This document shows positions 49,621-60,297 of a stretch of 64,000 bases of DNA, in pieces. Every line of letters begins with the position of its first letter. Positions within the stretch are counted from its first letter, which is position 1. This DNA is from Jacaranda mimosifolia (lineage: Eukaryota; Streptophyta; Magnoliopsida; Lamiales; Bignoniaceae), in NCBI GenBank assembly GCA_018894105.1, contig CM032119.1, positions 14,277,246 through 14,341,245 on the forward strand. The letters run 5' to 3'. The notes below the pieces were generated by a model. The model did no database searches. It had not been told where the DNA came from and saw nothing but the letters and a program-made list of their open reading frames with translations. A program made the translations under genes and the position numbers.

Positions 49621-50695
49621 AAACTTATTTTTTTGAAGGTAATATAATATATAGACCAACTAATTATTAAGAACAACTTGTTCAGGTCCATGAAAATTAA
49701 TAATTATTATATTTAATATATACTTTAAGTTAATACTTTTTTTACAGTATATTAGACCACGGAAGTTATCTTCATTTTAGCAATTTATATAGTAAAACAT
49801 ATACACAATTAACATATAGATATCTATAAATTATAAAAATTTTTAACTGGTCAATACAACGATATTAAAAAACAAATTTTAACATTAACAGGCCTAACTT
49901 CAGGGACCGTTTTCTTTTCATTAAGTATTATGATAAATTAGATTTCTTTCTTTTCTTTTGCTATTCAGGTATGTAACCCTTTAACTATTTACTCTAAGGA
50001 GTTTTTAGAATTTTTCTAAAAGAATATTGTAATAAATTATAATAAAAAAATTAAATTCTTAAGCACCAAAATTTACAAGTCCAAATTATATGTTATTTAA
50101 CTATTTTAACTATAATAGAAAGTCATTTAATAATTTAAAAAATTACATGTCAAATCATCATATAATCTAAGATAAAAGAAATTAAGTTTGCTATAAATTA
50201 TTTATACAAAAAAATGGAACTAAAATTTAGAGGAATTAAAAAAAATGAAGAGAATTCATTATTATTAGAGAGAATCTAATTTTTGGAAGAAACCAAGTTA
50301 AATTATAATGTCAAACTAATAATAAAAATAATTGTTAATATTTTTTACAGGCCAAATTTGGGAGGAAATACAAAGTTGGAGGGAAACAAAATTGCATTGC
50401 CATCCAAATTCATTAAATAAATTATACATATGTATAAAATAAGAATTTATGAAATAATGAGAAATGAGAAATAATGATAAATTTATATATGTATAAAATG
50501 AGAAACATATGATAAATCTTCGTTAAATTTTATTGAAATTCATATATATGTATATATATATACTATATATGTATATAAGTATGAGATATGAGAAATAATG
50601 ATAAATTTATATATCTATAAAATGAGAAATATATGAAGAATCTTTTTTAAATTTTATTGAAATTTATATATATGTGTGTATATATATATTATATA
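49621..50695. other. AT-rich interior of CACTA-2 with a duplicated block
   Basis: No gene. At about 50440-50680 a block of about 130 bp occurs twice in tandem (ATAATGATAAATTTATATAT...AAATTTTATTGAAATT in each copy). Confidence 0.45.
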
Positions 50696-52169
50696 TGTAA
50701 CACCCCAGTAATTTTATGATTTTATTATTTGATATATTATTAATATTATTAATATTTAATTTTAATTACTAGCTTTATTTTTCAATTGTGTGGTCAAGTT
50801 ATAAATTTTGTACTCAATTGCAAAAAAATGAAGAATTTGTTTAAAAAAAAAAAAAATATATATATATATATATATCAAATCAGCAATCAAAATCGGAAAT
50901 CAATTGGCAGCCTACTTTTTCTCTTTCTTTTCTTTCCTTTTCTTTCTCATTTCTTTCCTTTTTCTTCTTCATTTCTTTTTCTCCTTTCTTCTCCGTTTTC
51001 TTCTTTCTCCCCACCACCCGCGGCCAACACCATCACCACCACCGGCGAGTCTTCTTCAACCAACCAACCATATAAACTTACTCCCCACACCACCACGACC
51101 TCATCTCCACCACCAACCACAGCGGCAGCTCACCGGAAACTCACAGCGGAGAGAGACCGAAAATTAGGAGCAACTGGGTCTTTCGTTTTCCGGCATCAAA
51201 CTGAGCAAACGAGGAGTGTTTTAGCTAACCCTTGACGAGGAGATCACCGTGGTATAGTTTCATGGCGGAGATACGCGGCGGAGACGGAGAAAACGGGCGG
51301 CGGAGCTTCGGACCGTGACAACTTCGGGCCGAGTTTTGACGGGGTTTCCGGCGTCCAAATCTAAAACCAAGGGTACCGTTGGAAATCTCTAGACTAAAGG
51401 ATTCTTTTCATGGTGCTATCTCGATTTTCTGGCTACGGTGGACGGTGGTGACAGGGAAGAATCTTCGCCTTGTCGCGGTGATCGCATGCATGTGGTCTGA
51501 TCGTGACGATTCCCTCTCGTTAGTGAGATATCGGTATAAAATGCTATTTTCGTGTATGTATTTGCATGTATACGTTTAGATGTTTTGATCTTCGTAAAAC
51601 TTTGTATTTTCGTATATTATGATGATCTTGGTCGATCAGAACACTCATGCATTGGATTAAAACATCTTTTGATCGATTAAATAGGCCTAGTAAATCCATA
51701 GTGGTATTATTTCATGTAACTATAGGTTATATAGTATATTAAGTGTAGAACTTTCATTTTTATGTCATCGAGATTAATCGACAGAAGTTGGATATTTTTG
51801 GACAACTGGATTATTATGATTAATATGGAAGATCGATATGGCTATTTATATATGCGGATCCGTATACGTTTATATCCGATATTATTAGTATTTTAGGGCA
51901 GTAGTATCGGAACAAACCTTTACTGGCATATCAATAGGATAATTATTTAGACTGGAGGTTACTATTGATATGATTTTAAGTGTTAGTGATCGATAGGGTT
52001 GAACCTGGATTTTGATATAAGGTTACCTTTTGAATAGGTGACGGAGGAGTTGACCCAGAGGATCAGTAGAGTTTGATTGCGCTGATTGACTGATTAAGGT
52101 GAGAATCTATCGCTTTGGTACTTGTTTGAGTAAGCAATGTGATTGTTGATTCCTGATATTGTTATATTA

Positions 52170-52830
52170 TTGTTATATGAACCCTGTGAGGTTCTATTGC
52201 CTTGTTTCTTGATTTCTGAACCCTGTGAGGTTATCTTGTCCTAATTCTTGTTATCGTTTATTGTTGCTACCTGAACCTGTGAGGTTCTATTGTCTTGATT
52301 CTTGTTATCTGAACCCTGTGAGGTTTTATTGTCTTGATTCTGGTTATCTGAACCCTGTGTGGTTCCATTATCTTGACTCTTGTTATCGTTATTATTGATA
52401 TCTGAACTCTGTGTGGTTCTATTGTCTTGATTCTGGCTATCTGAACCCTATGAGGTTCCATTGTCTTGATTCCTGACATCGTTATTGTTGCTATCTGAAC
52501 CTGTGTGGTTCTATTATCTTGATTCCTGATATCGTTATTGTTGCGATCTGAACCTATGAGGTTCCATTATCTTGATTCCTGATATCGTATTGTTGTTAAC
52601 TGAACCCTGTGTGGTTCTATTGTCTTGAATTTTGTTATCGTTATTGTTGATTTCTGAACCCTGTGAGGTTTTATTGATTCTTGATATCATTATTGTTGCT
52701 AGCTGAACTTGTGTGGTTCTATTGTCTTGATCCATGTTATCATTTTTGATGTTATCTAAACCCTGTGTGGTTCTATGGCCTTGAATCTTGTTATCGTACT
52801 TGTTGAGTTTTGGACCCTATAAGGTTCTCT
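52170..52830. repeat. Tandem repeat array 1 in the solo LTR
   Basis: Roughly fifteen copies of a unit with CTGAACCCTGTGAGGTTCTA, then TTGTCTTGATTCTTGTTATC, spaced about 35-60 bp. Some units add a CGTTATTGTTG block, which accounts for the two spacing classes. The GAG/GTG position inside the unit alternates. Confidence 0.9.
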
Positions 52831-53109
52831 TGTCTTGCTACTGATACTGTTATCGTTAATCATTGAACTCGTGAATCTTACTAAGTTAATCATGTATCGA
52901 TACTGATTAAGGCAATCAAATGATTTCTGTTCTGGCCTTGAACATTTTCGTGTCTCGTATGTTATTGATCAAAGTGAACCTGTACTTGGTCTTATGATCT
53001 TCCATGATGGCATTGCTATCATTTTGTAAAGTTCATTGTTCTGTCATGTTGGCAATTGATTGATTGAACTATCGAATTGAAAGATCTGTGTACATGAGAA
53101 TTGTTGGGC

Positions 53110-53355
53110 CGAATGCCTTGCCAAACTGTCATGCTTGAGCTATTGTGATTGCCAAGTTGTTATGCTTGAGCTAATGTGCCAAGCTGTTATGCTTGAGCTA
53201 GTGTGATTGCCAAGCTGTTGTGCTTGAGCAAATGTGCCAAGCTATTATGCTTGAGCTAGTGTGATTGCCAAGCTGTCATGCTTGAGCTATTGTGATTGCC
53301 AAGCTATTATGCTTGAGCTACTATGATTGATGAGCTGTCATGCTCGAGCTACTGA
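53110..53355. repeat. Tandem repeat array 2 in the solo LTR
   Basis: About eight units with GCCAAGCTGTTATGCTTGAG followed by CTAGTGTGATT or CTAATGT. Spacing alternates between about 23 and 31 bp. Confidence 0.88.
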
Positions 53356-53524
53356 ATTGAACGGTTATAGAACTATTATGGAGGTACAAGGATGTTCTGA
53401 TATGCATGTGTTGTTTAGTTTATTGACTTACATATGTGTTGGGTTTATTATTCTTGTAATTCCACTTTACTCATAGAGTAATAAGGCTGGAGTGGTAATT
53501 CAGTCTAGATCGAATTGTTGTTCC

Positions 53525-53715
53525 GGGCAATGAGCCACTTTTATGCCTCCATTTGTTGAGATGATGCCTCCCGACTGTGATCGGTTGAGATGTTCCTAAA
53601 CCTCCCGAGCAGGATCGGTTGAGATGATGCTCCCATCTGTTAAGATGAGCCTCCCGACTGTGATTGGTTGAGATGAACCTAAACCTCCCAAGCAAGATCG
53701 GTTGAGATGAACAGG
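53525..53715. repeat. Tandem repeat array 3 in the solo LTR
   Basis: About four units containing CCTCCCGACTGTGATCGGTT or CCTCCCGAGCAGGATCGGTT, each followed by GAGATG and a short variable spacer. Confidence 0.82.
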
Positions 53716-54764
53716 TCGTAAAGCCGACGGTCACAGTTTTTGACCTAGCAATTGTTAATCTTTGTTTCTTGATGCTTTTTGCTATGATTCATCATTCTTA
53801 TATTGAGAAATCATTGATCGTTATTCGTATGCCTGATACTTTAGACTGGTTATGCATTGCTTATACTATCCTCACTGAGTCCTTATGACTCACCCTCGTA
53901 TATTATTCATCTTTACTCAGACATGTATGAGACCGGAGATTTTGAGGACTGATGATTCGAGTAGAGATGTTTCTCTTGGAGCTTGTTATGTATGTATGTT
54001 TTACTGAATTTGGGATGTTATATTAAGAGATGTTGTAATATGTCATGAGTACTATTATAATTATGGATGTAAATTTTGAATTGTGGGACTAGTAGCAACC
54101 TTTTTGGGCTGGGTTGCTGTTGAATCTATTATGATGATATTTTAAGCACTCCGATTATCACTTCCGCATTTTGGGTTAAGTCTGTTATAAGGTTATATTT
54201 TGTTGATGTATATTGGGTAATTGTGAAAAAAATTTATTGGTTTGAATTGGCGCCTTAACTTAGGTGCTATCCAGAGAAGGGGCGCTACAATATATGTATA
54301 TAAATATGAATAAAAAATTATATTATATATATTTATAAATATGAAATATTATTTAATTCGGAATGAATAAATATACAAAAATAGATAAAAATAAAAGTAA
54401 TTTAAATTGCAATTTTAGTCCTAGAAGTATAAAAAAATTATCAATTTTAGTTCTTTTTTTTGTTGGAATCGGTGAAAGTCGTAGGAAAAGCTGATGTGGC
54501 TCGTTAGAAGTGTGCCCAATTGGAGTTTTTGTCTTGTTTGCAGCTGACGTGATTTGATTATTAAAAAAAAACAAAAATGCCAAATAAATATATATAATAA
54601 TATATACACAATATTTATCATATATCATGTATATGATATTATTTAAATATATATAATAAAATATATATGATATATATTTATGATATTTATGATATATCAT
54701 GTATATATCTAAATATATGCATTTTTATATATATACATATACATTATATATATGCCCCCCTCCC

Positions 54765-54915
54765 ATTCCCCCCAACAAAGCCCGCCCCCCCTAATCCGCT
54801 GGGCTGCCAAGGCCACGAGCTAGGCGGCCGAACAGGTGAGCTCACTGGCCGCCTGGATCTGGCCATGGCTGCCTGGCCAGAGGCGGCTGCTCGAGGTTGG
54901 GGGGGGGGGGTTGTC
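54765..54915. other. GC-rich core of the third Mutator-like element
   Basis: A short GC-rich island (GGCCGCCTGG, GGCCATGGCTGCC) ending in a run of G (54901-54910). It is bounded by pure TATATA sequence on the left and AT-rich sequence on the right. It resembles the cores at 4935-5245 and 6130-6410 in position and motif content, but I see no extended alignment between them. Confidence 0.4.
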
Positions 54916-54995
54916 GTACCAATTTTTTTTCTTCCAATTTTCATTTTTAATTTAAATTTAATTTAAATTATTTTAACCATGTGATTTTTGTTTTT

Positions 54996-55520
54996 CAATT
55001 ATTAAATAATTATAAATTGTATATAAATATATATTTATATAAATATTTGTTTATACAATGTGTATATTCTTAAATTCAAAGTTGTATCAACTAAGCGAGT
55101 TAAAAGAATATTGTTAATAAGGTAGATTAATTTTTTTTATTTTTTAATTAGTAAATAATTATAAATTATATATAAATATATATTTATATAATTATATTTG
55201 TATATTTTCAAATTCAAAGTTGTGCCAACTAAGCGAGTTACAAGAATATTGTTAATATGAATGATTAATTTTTTTATTTTTTAATTAGTAAATAATTATA
55301 AATTATATATAAATATATATATTTATATAAATATATGTGCATATATATATATACATATGTGTGTGTGTGTGTGTGTGTATTTTTAAATTTAAAGTTGTGC
55401 CAACCAAGCGAGTTAAAAGAATATTGTTAATATGGTAGATTAAATTTTTTTATTTTTAATTGGTAAATAATTATAGATTATATATAAATATATGTGTCTA
55501 TATGTGTATATTTGTCTATA
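54996..55520. repeat. AT-rich tandem repeat, about 3.5 units
   Basis: Each unit of roughly 120-165 bp has TAAATAATTATAAATT, a variable TATATA part, AAAGTTGTGCCAACTAAGCG (or a close variant), then AGTTAAAAGAATATTGTTAA. A (GT)n stretch (about 55361-55379) expands one unit. Confidence 0.85.
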
Positions 55521-56364
55521 TTTTGGAGGAGATATTTTTTACTGTAGAAGTCAAATCGATGCTTTTTTGTTAAATTTTTTGAGTGAAAATGGAATTGAGT
55601 TATTATAATAAAAAATATATGATGTATATATATATAATATATGTATGTATATATTGGAAAAAGCGGAAGTTTTGGGAAAAATGAAGGATAGTATAGGGTA
55701 TTTTGGGGAAAAAAATTTGTGTTTTGGAGGAAAAATGATGATATGTAATATATAAATATATATATATAATAGATGTGTATATATAATTATATAATATATT
55801 TGAAATTACAAAAAAAAAAAAAAAAGAAGACATGTGTATTGCCAACTAAGTAAGAAAAAGACAAAAAATGCCTATTAGGCAGTCCAACATGGCAAAAACT
55901 CCAAGTTGCCACATGCTCAGTGAGCGACGTTAGATTTTTCGGCAACCTTGGCCATCTCCGGCCAAAAAAGAACGAAAAATGATAATTTTTTAATATTTAT
56001 AGTATTAGAATTGCAATTATGCCACTTATGGATCAAACCAAATGAGGTAAAGTTATAAGATGAAAATTGCAATTTTGCCAACACATATACATATTAATAT
56101 ATAGATATATATACACATATATGTACATATATAAAATGAACCCAGCACCTTGCCAATGTGGCAATTGAGATTTCCGTTGGGCTAGGTGTGGCTAGTTTGA
56201 AATGCGGGGTGGGGGGGGTGGGGGGGTGCATTTGGGTTTTCTTAATATTTGTACTTTATTTAATTATAAAATTTGTTAAACCGATTTGTCTTTTACTTTT
56301 TAGATATTTAATTTTATTTTTAATTTTTTTAACTATGGTGAAGGGTGATATGGGCATATAGGGA

Positions 56365-56923
56365 TAGGGGTGTAAGATGAGTCGAGTCGGCTCATGAGCC
56401 TCATGAGCGGGCTCGATTATAGCTCGACTCAAGCTCGAGCTTGATGAGCTCGGGCTTTAACATGAGCCGAGTTCAAGCTCTTCTCTAGTTGTTCGAAAGC
56501 TCATGAGCTTTTTCCTATTTTTAAATATTTTTATATATTAATTAAATAATTAATATATATTAATAATTTACTTTTTTTTTCTAATTTTAAATATTTATTA
56601 TATATTAATTAATATGTATTAATAATTTACTTTTTTTTCTAATTTTAAATATTTATTATATATGATTAAATAATTATAATATATTATAATTTAAATCACT
56701 ATAGTAATTATTATAATATATATTATAATTTAATATATATTTAATTTATAATAATAATTTTAATTATTTTATTAATTATTATTAAATAATTATGATATAT
56801 TAATAATTTAATATTTTTACTTAATTTAAAATTTTCTTGTGAGCCAGCTTGAGCTCAGTATTTTGAGCTTGAGCTTGCAATTTTTGTCAAGCTCGACTCG
56901 AGCTCGACTCATTTACACCCCTA
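56365..56923. mobile_element. hAT-type MITE, second copy (inverted)
   Basis: The element is 559 bp, starting TAGGGGTGTAAGATGAGTCG and ending ATTTACACCCCTA, with a perfect TATAGGGA duplication on both sides (56357-56364 and 56924-56931). It is the reverse complement of the 43397-43992 copy, with the same GAGCTCGAGC-type subterminal sequence and AT core. It lies inside CACTA-2. Confidence 0.9.
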
Positions 56924-57515
56924 TATAGGGAGGTACCAATTTTTGGAGAAATTTTTAATTATGATGACATGTGATATTAATAACTAAAATATTTTTTACA
57001 CTTTAAATTAAATTAATTTATGGAGGGAACAAAATTTTGAAGGAAGAAACTTTGGAGCAAATTTAGAGAGAAACAAACTTTAGGTGGGAATTTATTTAAT
57101 TGTGATTTAAAATTAGTAAAAAAAGTATTTGTAACCATTTTCATATAACAAAATTTTGGAGGGAAAATTTTTTTAGAGGGTACATTATTAATTGTAGTAA
57201 CAAATATATTTGTTACTATAAAACTTAATGGTAACAAATTTGTCAATGCAACAAAAAGTAGAAACTTTTGTTACAAATATGTCTCCCTGAAAGGTGGGAA
57301 AAATTATTTGTGACAATACTTTAGTTTCGTAACGAATTTTTCTTTAGTCACAATAGAATAAAAATTTTGGGTAGCAAATATTTATTAAAGGTAACAATTA
57401 TTTTTCTTGGTTACCCAAGATGAGTACTTTAGTAACAAAATTCCAGTTTCGTTACAAAAAATCATAATTTTGTAATGAATTTTTACTGTTACAATAAGTG
57501 CAATTTGTTGTAGTG

Positions 57516-59240
57516 ACTTCTTTGTTCGATCTCCCAATGAGGGCAATTTTAATATTCCTAAGGAGTGGCTGAGAGGGTGGGTTGAGATTCTTGAAAATGA
57601 AAATCTGACTTGGCACAATACATTTATCCAGGATTTGATCGATTTTGAGAAGATAGAGGCGGTCGAGTTAACTAAAGAGAGGAATCTGGTGTTAGTGGGC
57701 TTATCAACCGCCCAATTGAGGTTGCCACCTAATGCATGCTTAGGTAGAATTGATTATGTTGTTTCATTGTTTTTATTTTAGTTATGTTCCTGATCAATTT
57801 TTTATTTTGCATTTTCTTTGCAGATCTATTGATCATGAATTGACCACGCCAATTAGCCATGTTCAGGCAACAGAAAGCCCTAGAGCAACATGAGTCTGCC
57901 ATCACTCATCAGACGGCATCCCAGGCTGCTCAACTTGATCACGCGCCACCAGCTACTCTGACCACTTCCGTTCAGAGTGTGGTTGAGGCAGCGGGCCTTG
58001 CGTTCCATCCAAAAAGAAAGGCTACTTAGGTCGGGAGGGTAAAATCGACCTACCGCTGCAAAGAAAACCATGACATTAAGGGGAAAGCAGTTGACCTCGA
58101 TGAAGATGCTTATTGGCTCATGTGTTATGATGAGCTGTTTGAGTTGTCAAAAATTCCCAAGCTGCAGTTCGAGCCTAAGATTGGGGTGTTAAATACGGCT
58201 ACAATGATGGGTGCAAGGTCGATGGGGGTAACCCCCCGTAAAAGTGCTTACCACTGGTCTATTTCTTAAAGGCCAAAAGAAAATGCTTGAGCTTCATCAA
58301 GTGGAGGTGCTGAAGGAATTTGCGTACCAAGCGAACAAGTTGTTCGATCAGCAATAACACTAAGATTTACAAATTATTGAAGTCTTTTTTGTTCTTGTAG
58401 GTTGGACAATGGGGCTATAATTTGCCCAGCGATTCAAGTAAGCTGGGCCTACAATGGTACATGGGAGAGAAAGTGAAAAGAGTTGGAGAAAGAGTAATAT
58501 GAACTTTGAAAGACTAAGGTCAATTCTCTCGAATTGAGGATTGAGGAGTTGATGAAGCAACTTGAGGAGAAGGACTCAGAGTTGTTGGCTGTCGTGGAGG
58601 AAAAGAGTCGCCTTGAGGAACTGCTCAAGAAGTTGAGATCTGAGATTGAGGAGGCCTCTCTTCCTAGCTGAGTGCTTGGGTATGATCTCTACATTCGCTA
58701 TGCAAGGGCTAAGTTTTTTAGGGCATTGCCTGATATTCAAAAGCAGGTAGTATAATAGTTCATGCTTAGCCCTACTTTTATTGACGCCAGCATAGTTTTC
58801 TGCGTGGATGATGCCAAGGTGGTAAAGCAGTTGGAGTTTTTGGGTTATCAAATCTGGGATAAGGACGTAACTCGACTTACTATGTTTAAGGATGAACAAT
58901 TAAAGGATTATGTTGAAGAGGCATCTGCTGAAGTGGCGGAGACCCCTGTCCATCCTAAGGTTCTAGAGGTAGGGTAAGAGTTTGAGTTTGTTAATGACTT
59001 CGCCTTCGAGATCAAAAATAAGGAGGCAGATGTGGCAAAGTATTTCCCAGCTGTTGGGCACTAGGTTTTAGGCGACTAGGCTGATCCTTCTAGCCCTACT
59101 AGTGTGCCTCTTTCTGGATCAGAGCAAGAGGCTGAGGGGCCTCCACTAGTCGTGCTAGTGGACACCACTAGCGAGGATGAGCTCGATAAGGCTGTGGATG
59201 AGGTTGCAGCCAAAGTTGCAGCTCGTGGAGGTGGGGGTGA
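57516..59240 (+). pseudogene. Gypsy-type transposon ORF, 3' part
   Basis: It continues the ORF broken at 44955: FFVRSPNEGNFNIPKEWLRG and WVEILENENLTWHNTFIQDL follow directly after the CACTA-2 end. Farther on comes a coiled-coil segment (58505-58660; LELRIEELMKQLEEKDSELL, then VVEEKSRLEELLKKLRSEIE) and a C-terminal acidic part (LSPTFIDASIVFC.., EAEGPPLVVLVDTTSEDELD). Stops and frame changes occur throughout. The domain order (PF04195-type domain, coiled coil, acidic tail) is usual for these plant retrotransposon ORFs. Its role is unknown. Confidence 0.6.
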
Positions 59241-59805
59241 ATAACCTAAATTGATCTGAATGTCTTATGATATTTTTTAATGATGTAATTGAATTGCTTG
59301 TTTATTTTTCACCTTGATGGGTGTTTGAAGATTTCATTTTTATTAATCGTTGGATGTTGGAACAATTTATATTTCAATTTGGACTTTGTTTTTCATTGAT
59401 TTCGAAACCTTGCATTTACTTTCTGCTGAGTCATCGTTCTATATCATGTCGTAATATTGTGCATGTGATTGAGTGGTCGATCGATTTAGGTTGATATATT
59501 GCCTTTGTCAAATGGTTTGAAACAAAGTTAAAATGTTACTAAATGGTCGACTAATCGTCATGGTGCATTCGAGAAGACTGGATCTCACACTAATTATTTT
59601 CACTTTATGGTTACTTGACGATTCGATGAGAAGTTGATTTCTCATTGTAAAATAAAATTACGATTGCACATTTCGGGAAGATTGAATCTTACACGAATTG
59701 AAATAAGTGAATGAGATTACGAGATCTCTTTTGGCACATAAAATTTCTTCACGTTTGTTGCATTCCAAGGTTAGGGTAGTTCATTCCTATCCATTTAAGC
59801 TATTC
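59241..59805. other. Spacer between the antisense ORF and integrase
   Basis: Non-coding, AT-rich sequence between convergent gypsy reading frames. The ends of both transcripts would fall here. I see no recognisable signal. Confidence 0.4.
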
Positions 59806-60297
59806 AATAAGAATTATTTTTGACCAACTTGACCATTGAGTAGGGCCCCCCCACTTTAGGTCGATTTTCCCAATTCTTTGAAACTTCGACCTTTCTAAGA
59901 ATAAAGTTGTAGACTTGAAAGCTCCTCGATTGGACACCTTTGTCATAGTATTTGGCCGTAACTGATCTGTGCCTTCGTATTTTTTTGTATACTTGCTGTC
60001 GTAGCTCGTCGATCATCTTGAGGTTGAGTAGTCTCTCTGCTTCAAGTGTATCACTCGAGCTGTCTGTAGTATTAATTCTGCTGGGATCACCGCTTTCGAA
60101 CCATAGACAATACTATAAGGGTTATACCCAATGGCTATTCTTGGAGTTGTTCTGTAGGTCCATAGGATGCATGGAGGTCGTATGCCCAACTAGCCTTAGA
60201 TCCCTCTAGTGGAGTCACAATGTGGTTTACGATGGTTCTATTGGTGACCTTTGTTTGCCCATTTGCTTTTGGGTTGCCTACTGATGTAAAGTGTTGT
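59806..60297 (-). pseudogene. Ty3/gypsy integrase C-terminal part, decayed
   Basis: On the minus strand the sequence reads QHFTSVGNPKANGQTKVTNR, a typical end of the integrase core, then (after a frame change) [30 protein letters not shown] and RSFQVYNFILRKVEVSKNWE, the C-terminal region of Tat/Athila-type gypsy integrases. The upstream part of pol is missing because a Copia LTR is inserted within the QH codons at about 60295. There are several stops. It is antisense to the ORF ending near 59240, as expected for a Retand-like element with an antisense extra ORF. Confidence 0.75.

Larger units (their letters stand above)
50696..54289. mobile_element. Solo LTR of a Ty3/gypsy-type retrotransposon, 3.6 kb
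   Basis: It starts TGTAACACCCC and ends GGGGCGCTACA, a typical TG..CA pair for long plant gypsy (Tekay/Del-like) LTRs, and is flanked by ATATA duplications (50691-50695 and 54290-54294). No gag or pol is present, so it is a solo LTR left by recombination. The interior changes from CT-rich and GC-rich at 50920-51400 to three different tandem-repeat blocks. A Ser/Pro/Thr-rich frame at about 50930-51235 is probably a by-product of composition. Confidence 0.8.
54405..56080. mobile_element. Third Mutator-like element with GC-rich core, in CACTA-2
   Basis: About 54405-54560 and 55880-56020 are diverged inverted copies. Shared features, in order from each end, are AATTGCAATT, an AAAAAATTATCA stretch, GTTCTTTTTT, a G-rich ..GG..GATGTGGC-like part, and TTGGAGTTTTTG. 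Between them are a GC-rich block (54765-54915) and tandem repeats. The outer ends and target duplication are uncertain because AAATTGCAATTTT occurs twice at the right. Confidence 0.45.
44956..57515. mobile_element. CACTA element 2, 12.6 kb, non-autonomous, ACT duplication
   Basis: It begins CACTACTACAACAAATTACA and ends AATTTGTTGTAGTG, with ACT on both sides (44953-44955 and 57516-57518). Subterminal sequence at both ends is rich in GTTAC / GTAAC motifs such as TTCGTTACGAA and TAGTAACAAA. I find no transposase. About half of its length is later insertions: a PIF-like element, a solo LTR, a Mutator-like element and a hAT MITE. It splits the gypsy-type ORF, and the reading frame of that ORF is recognisable on both sides. 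Confidence 0.9.

Noticed and set aside
50786..51235. Plus-strand ORF rich in Ser, Pro and Thr
   Set aside because: It lies inside a solo LTR, is low in complexity, and its composition explains the open frame.
52170..53715. CRISPR-like array of short repeats
   Set aside because: The units are contiguous or nearly so, the spacers are not unique, and this is plant LTR sequence.
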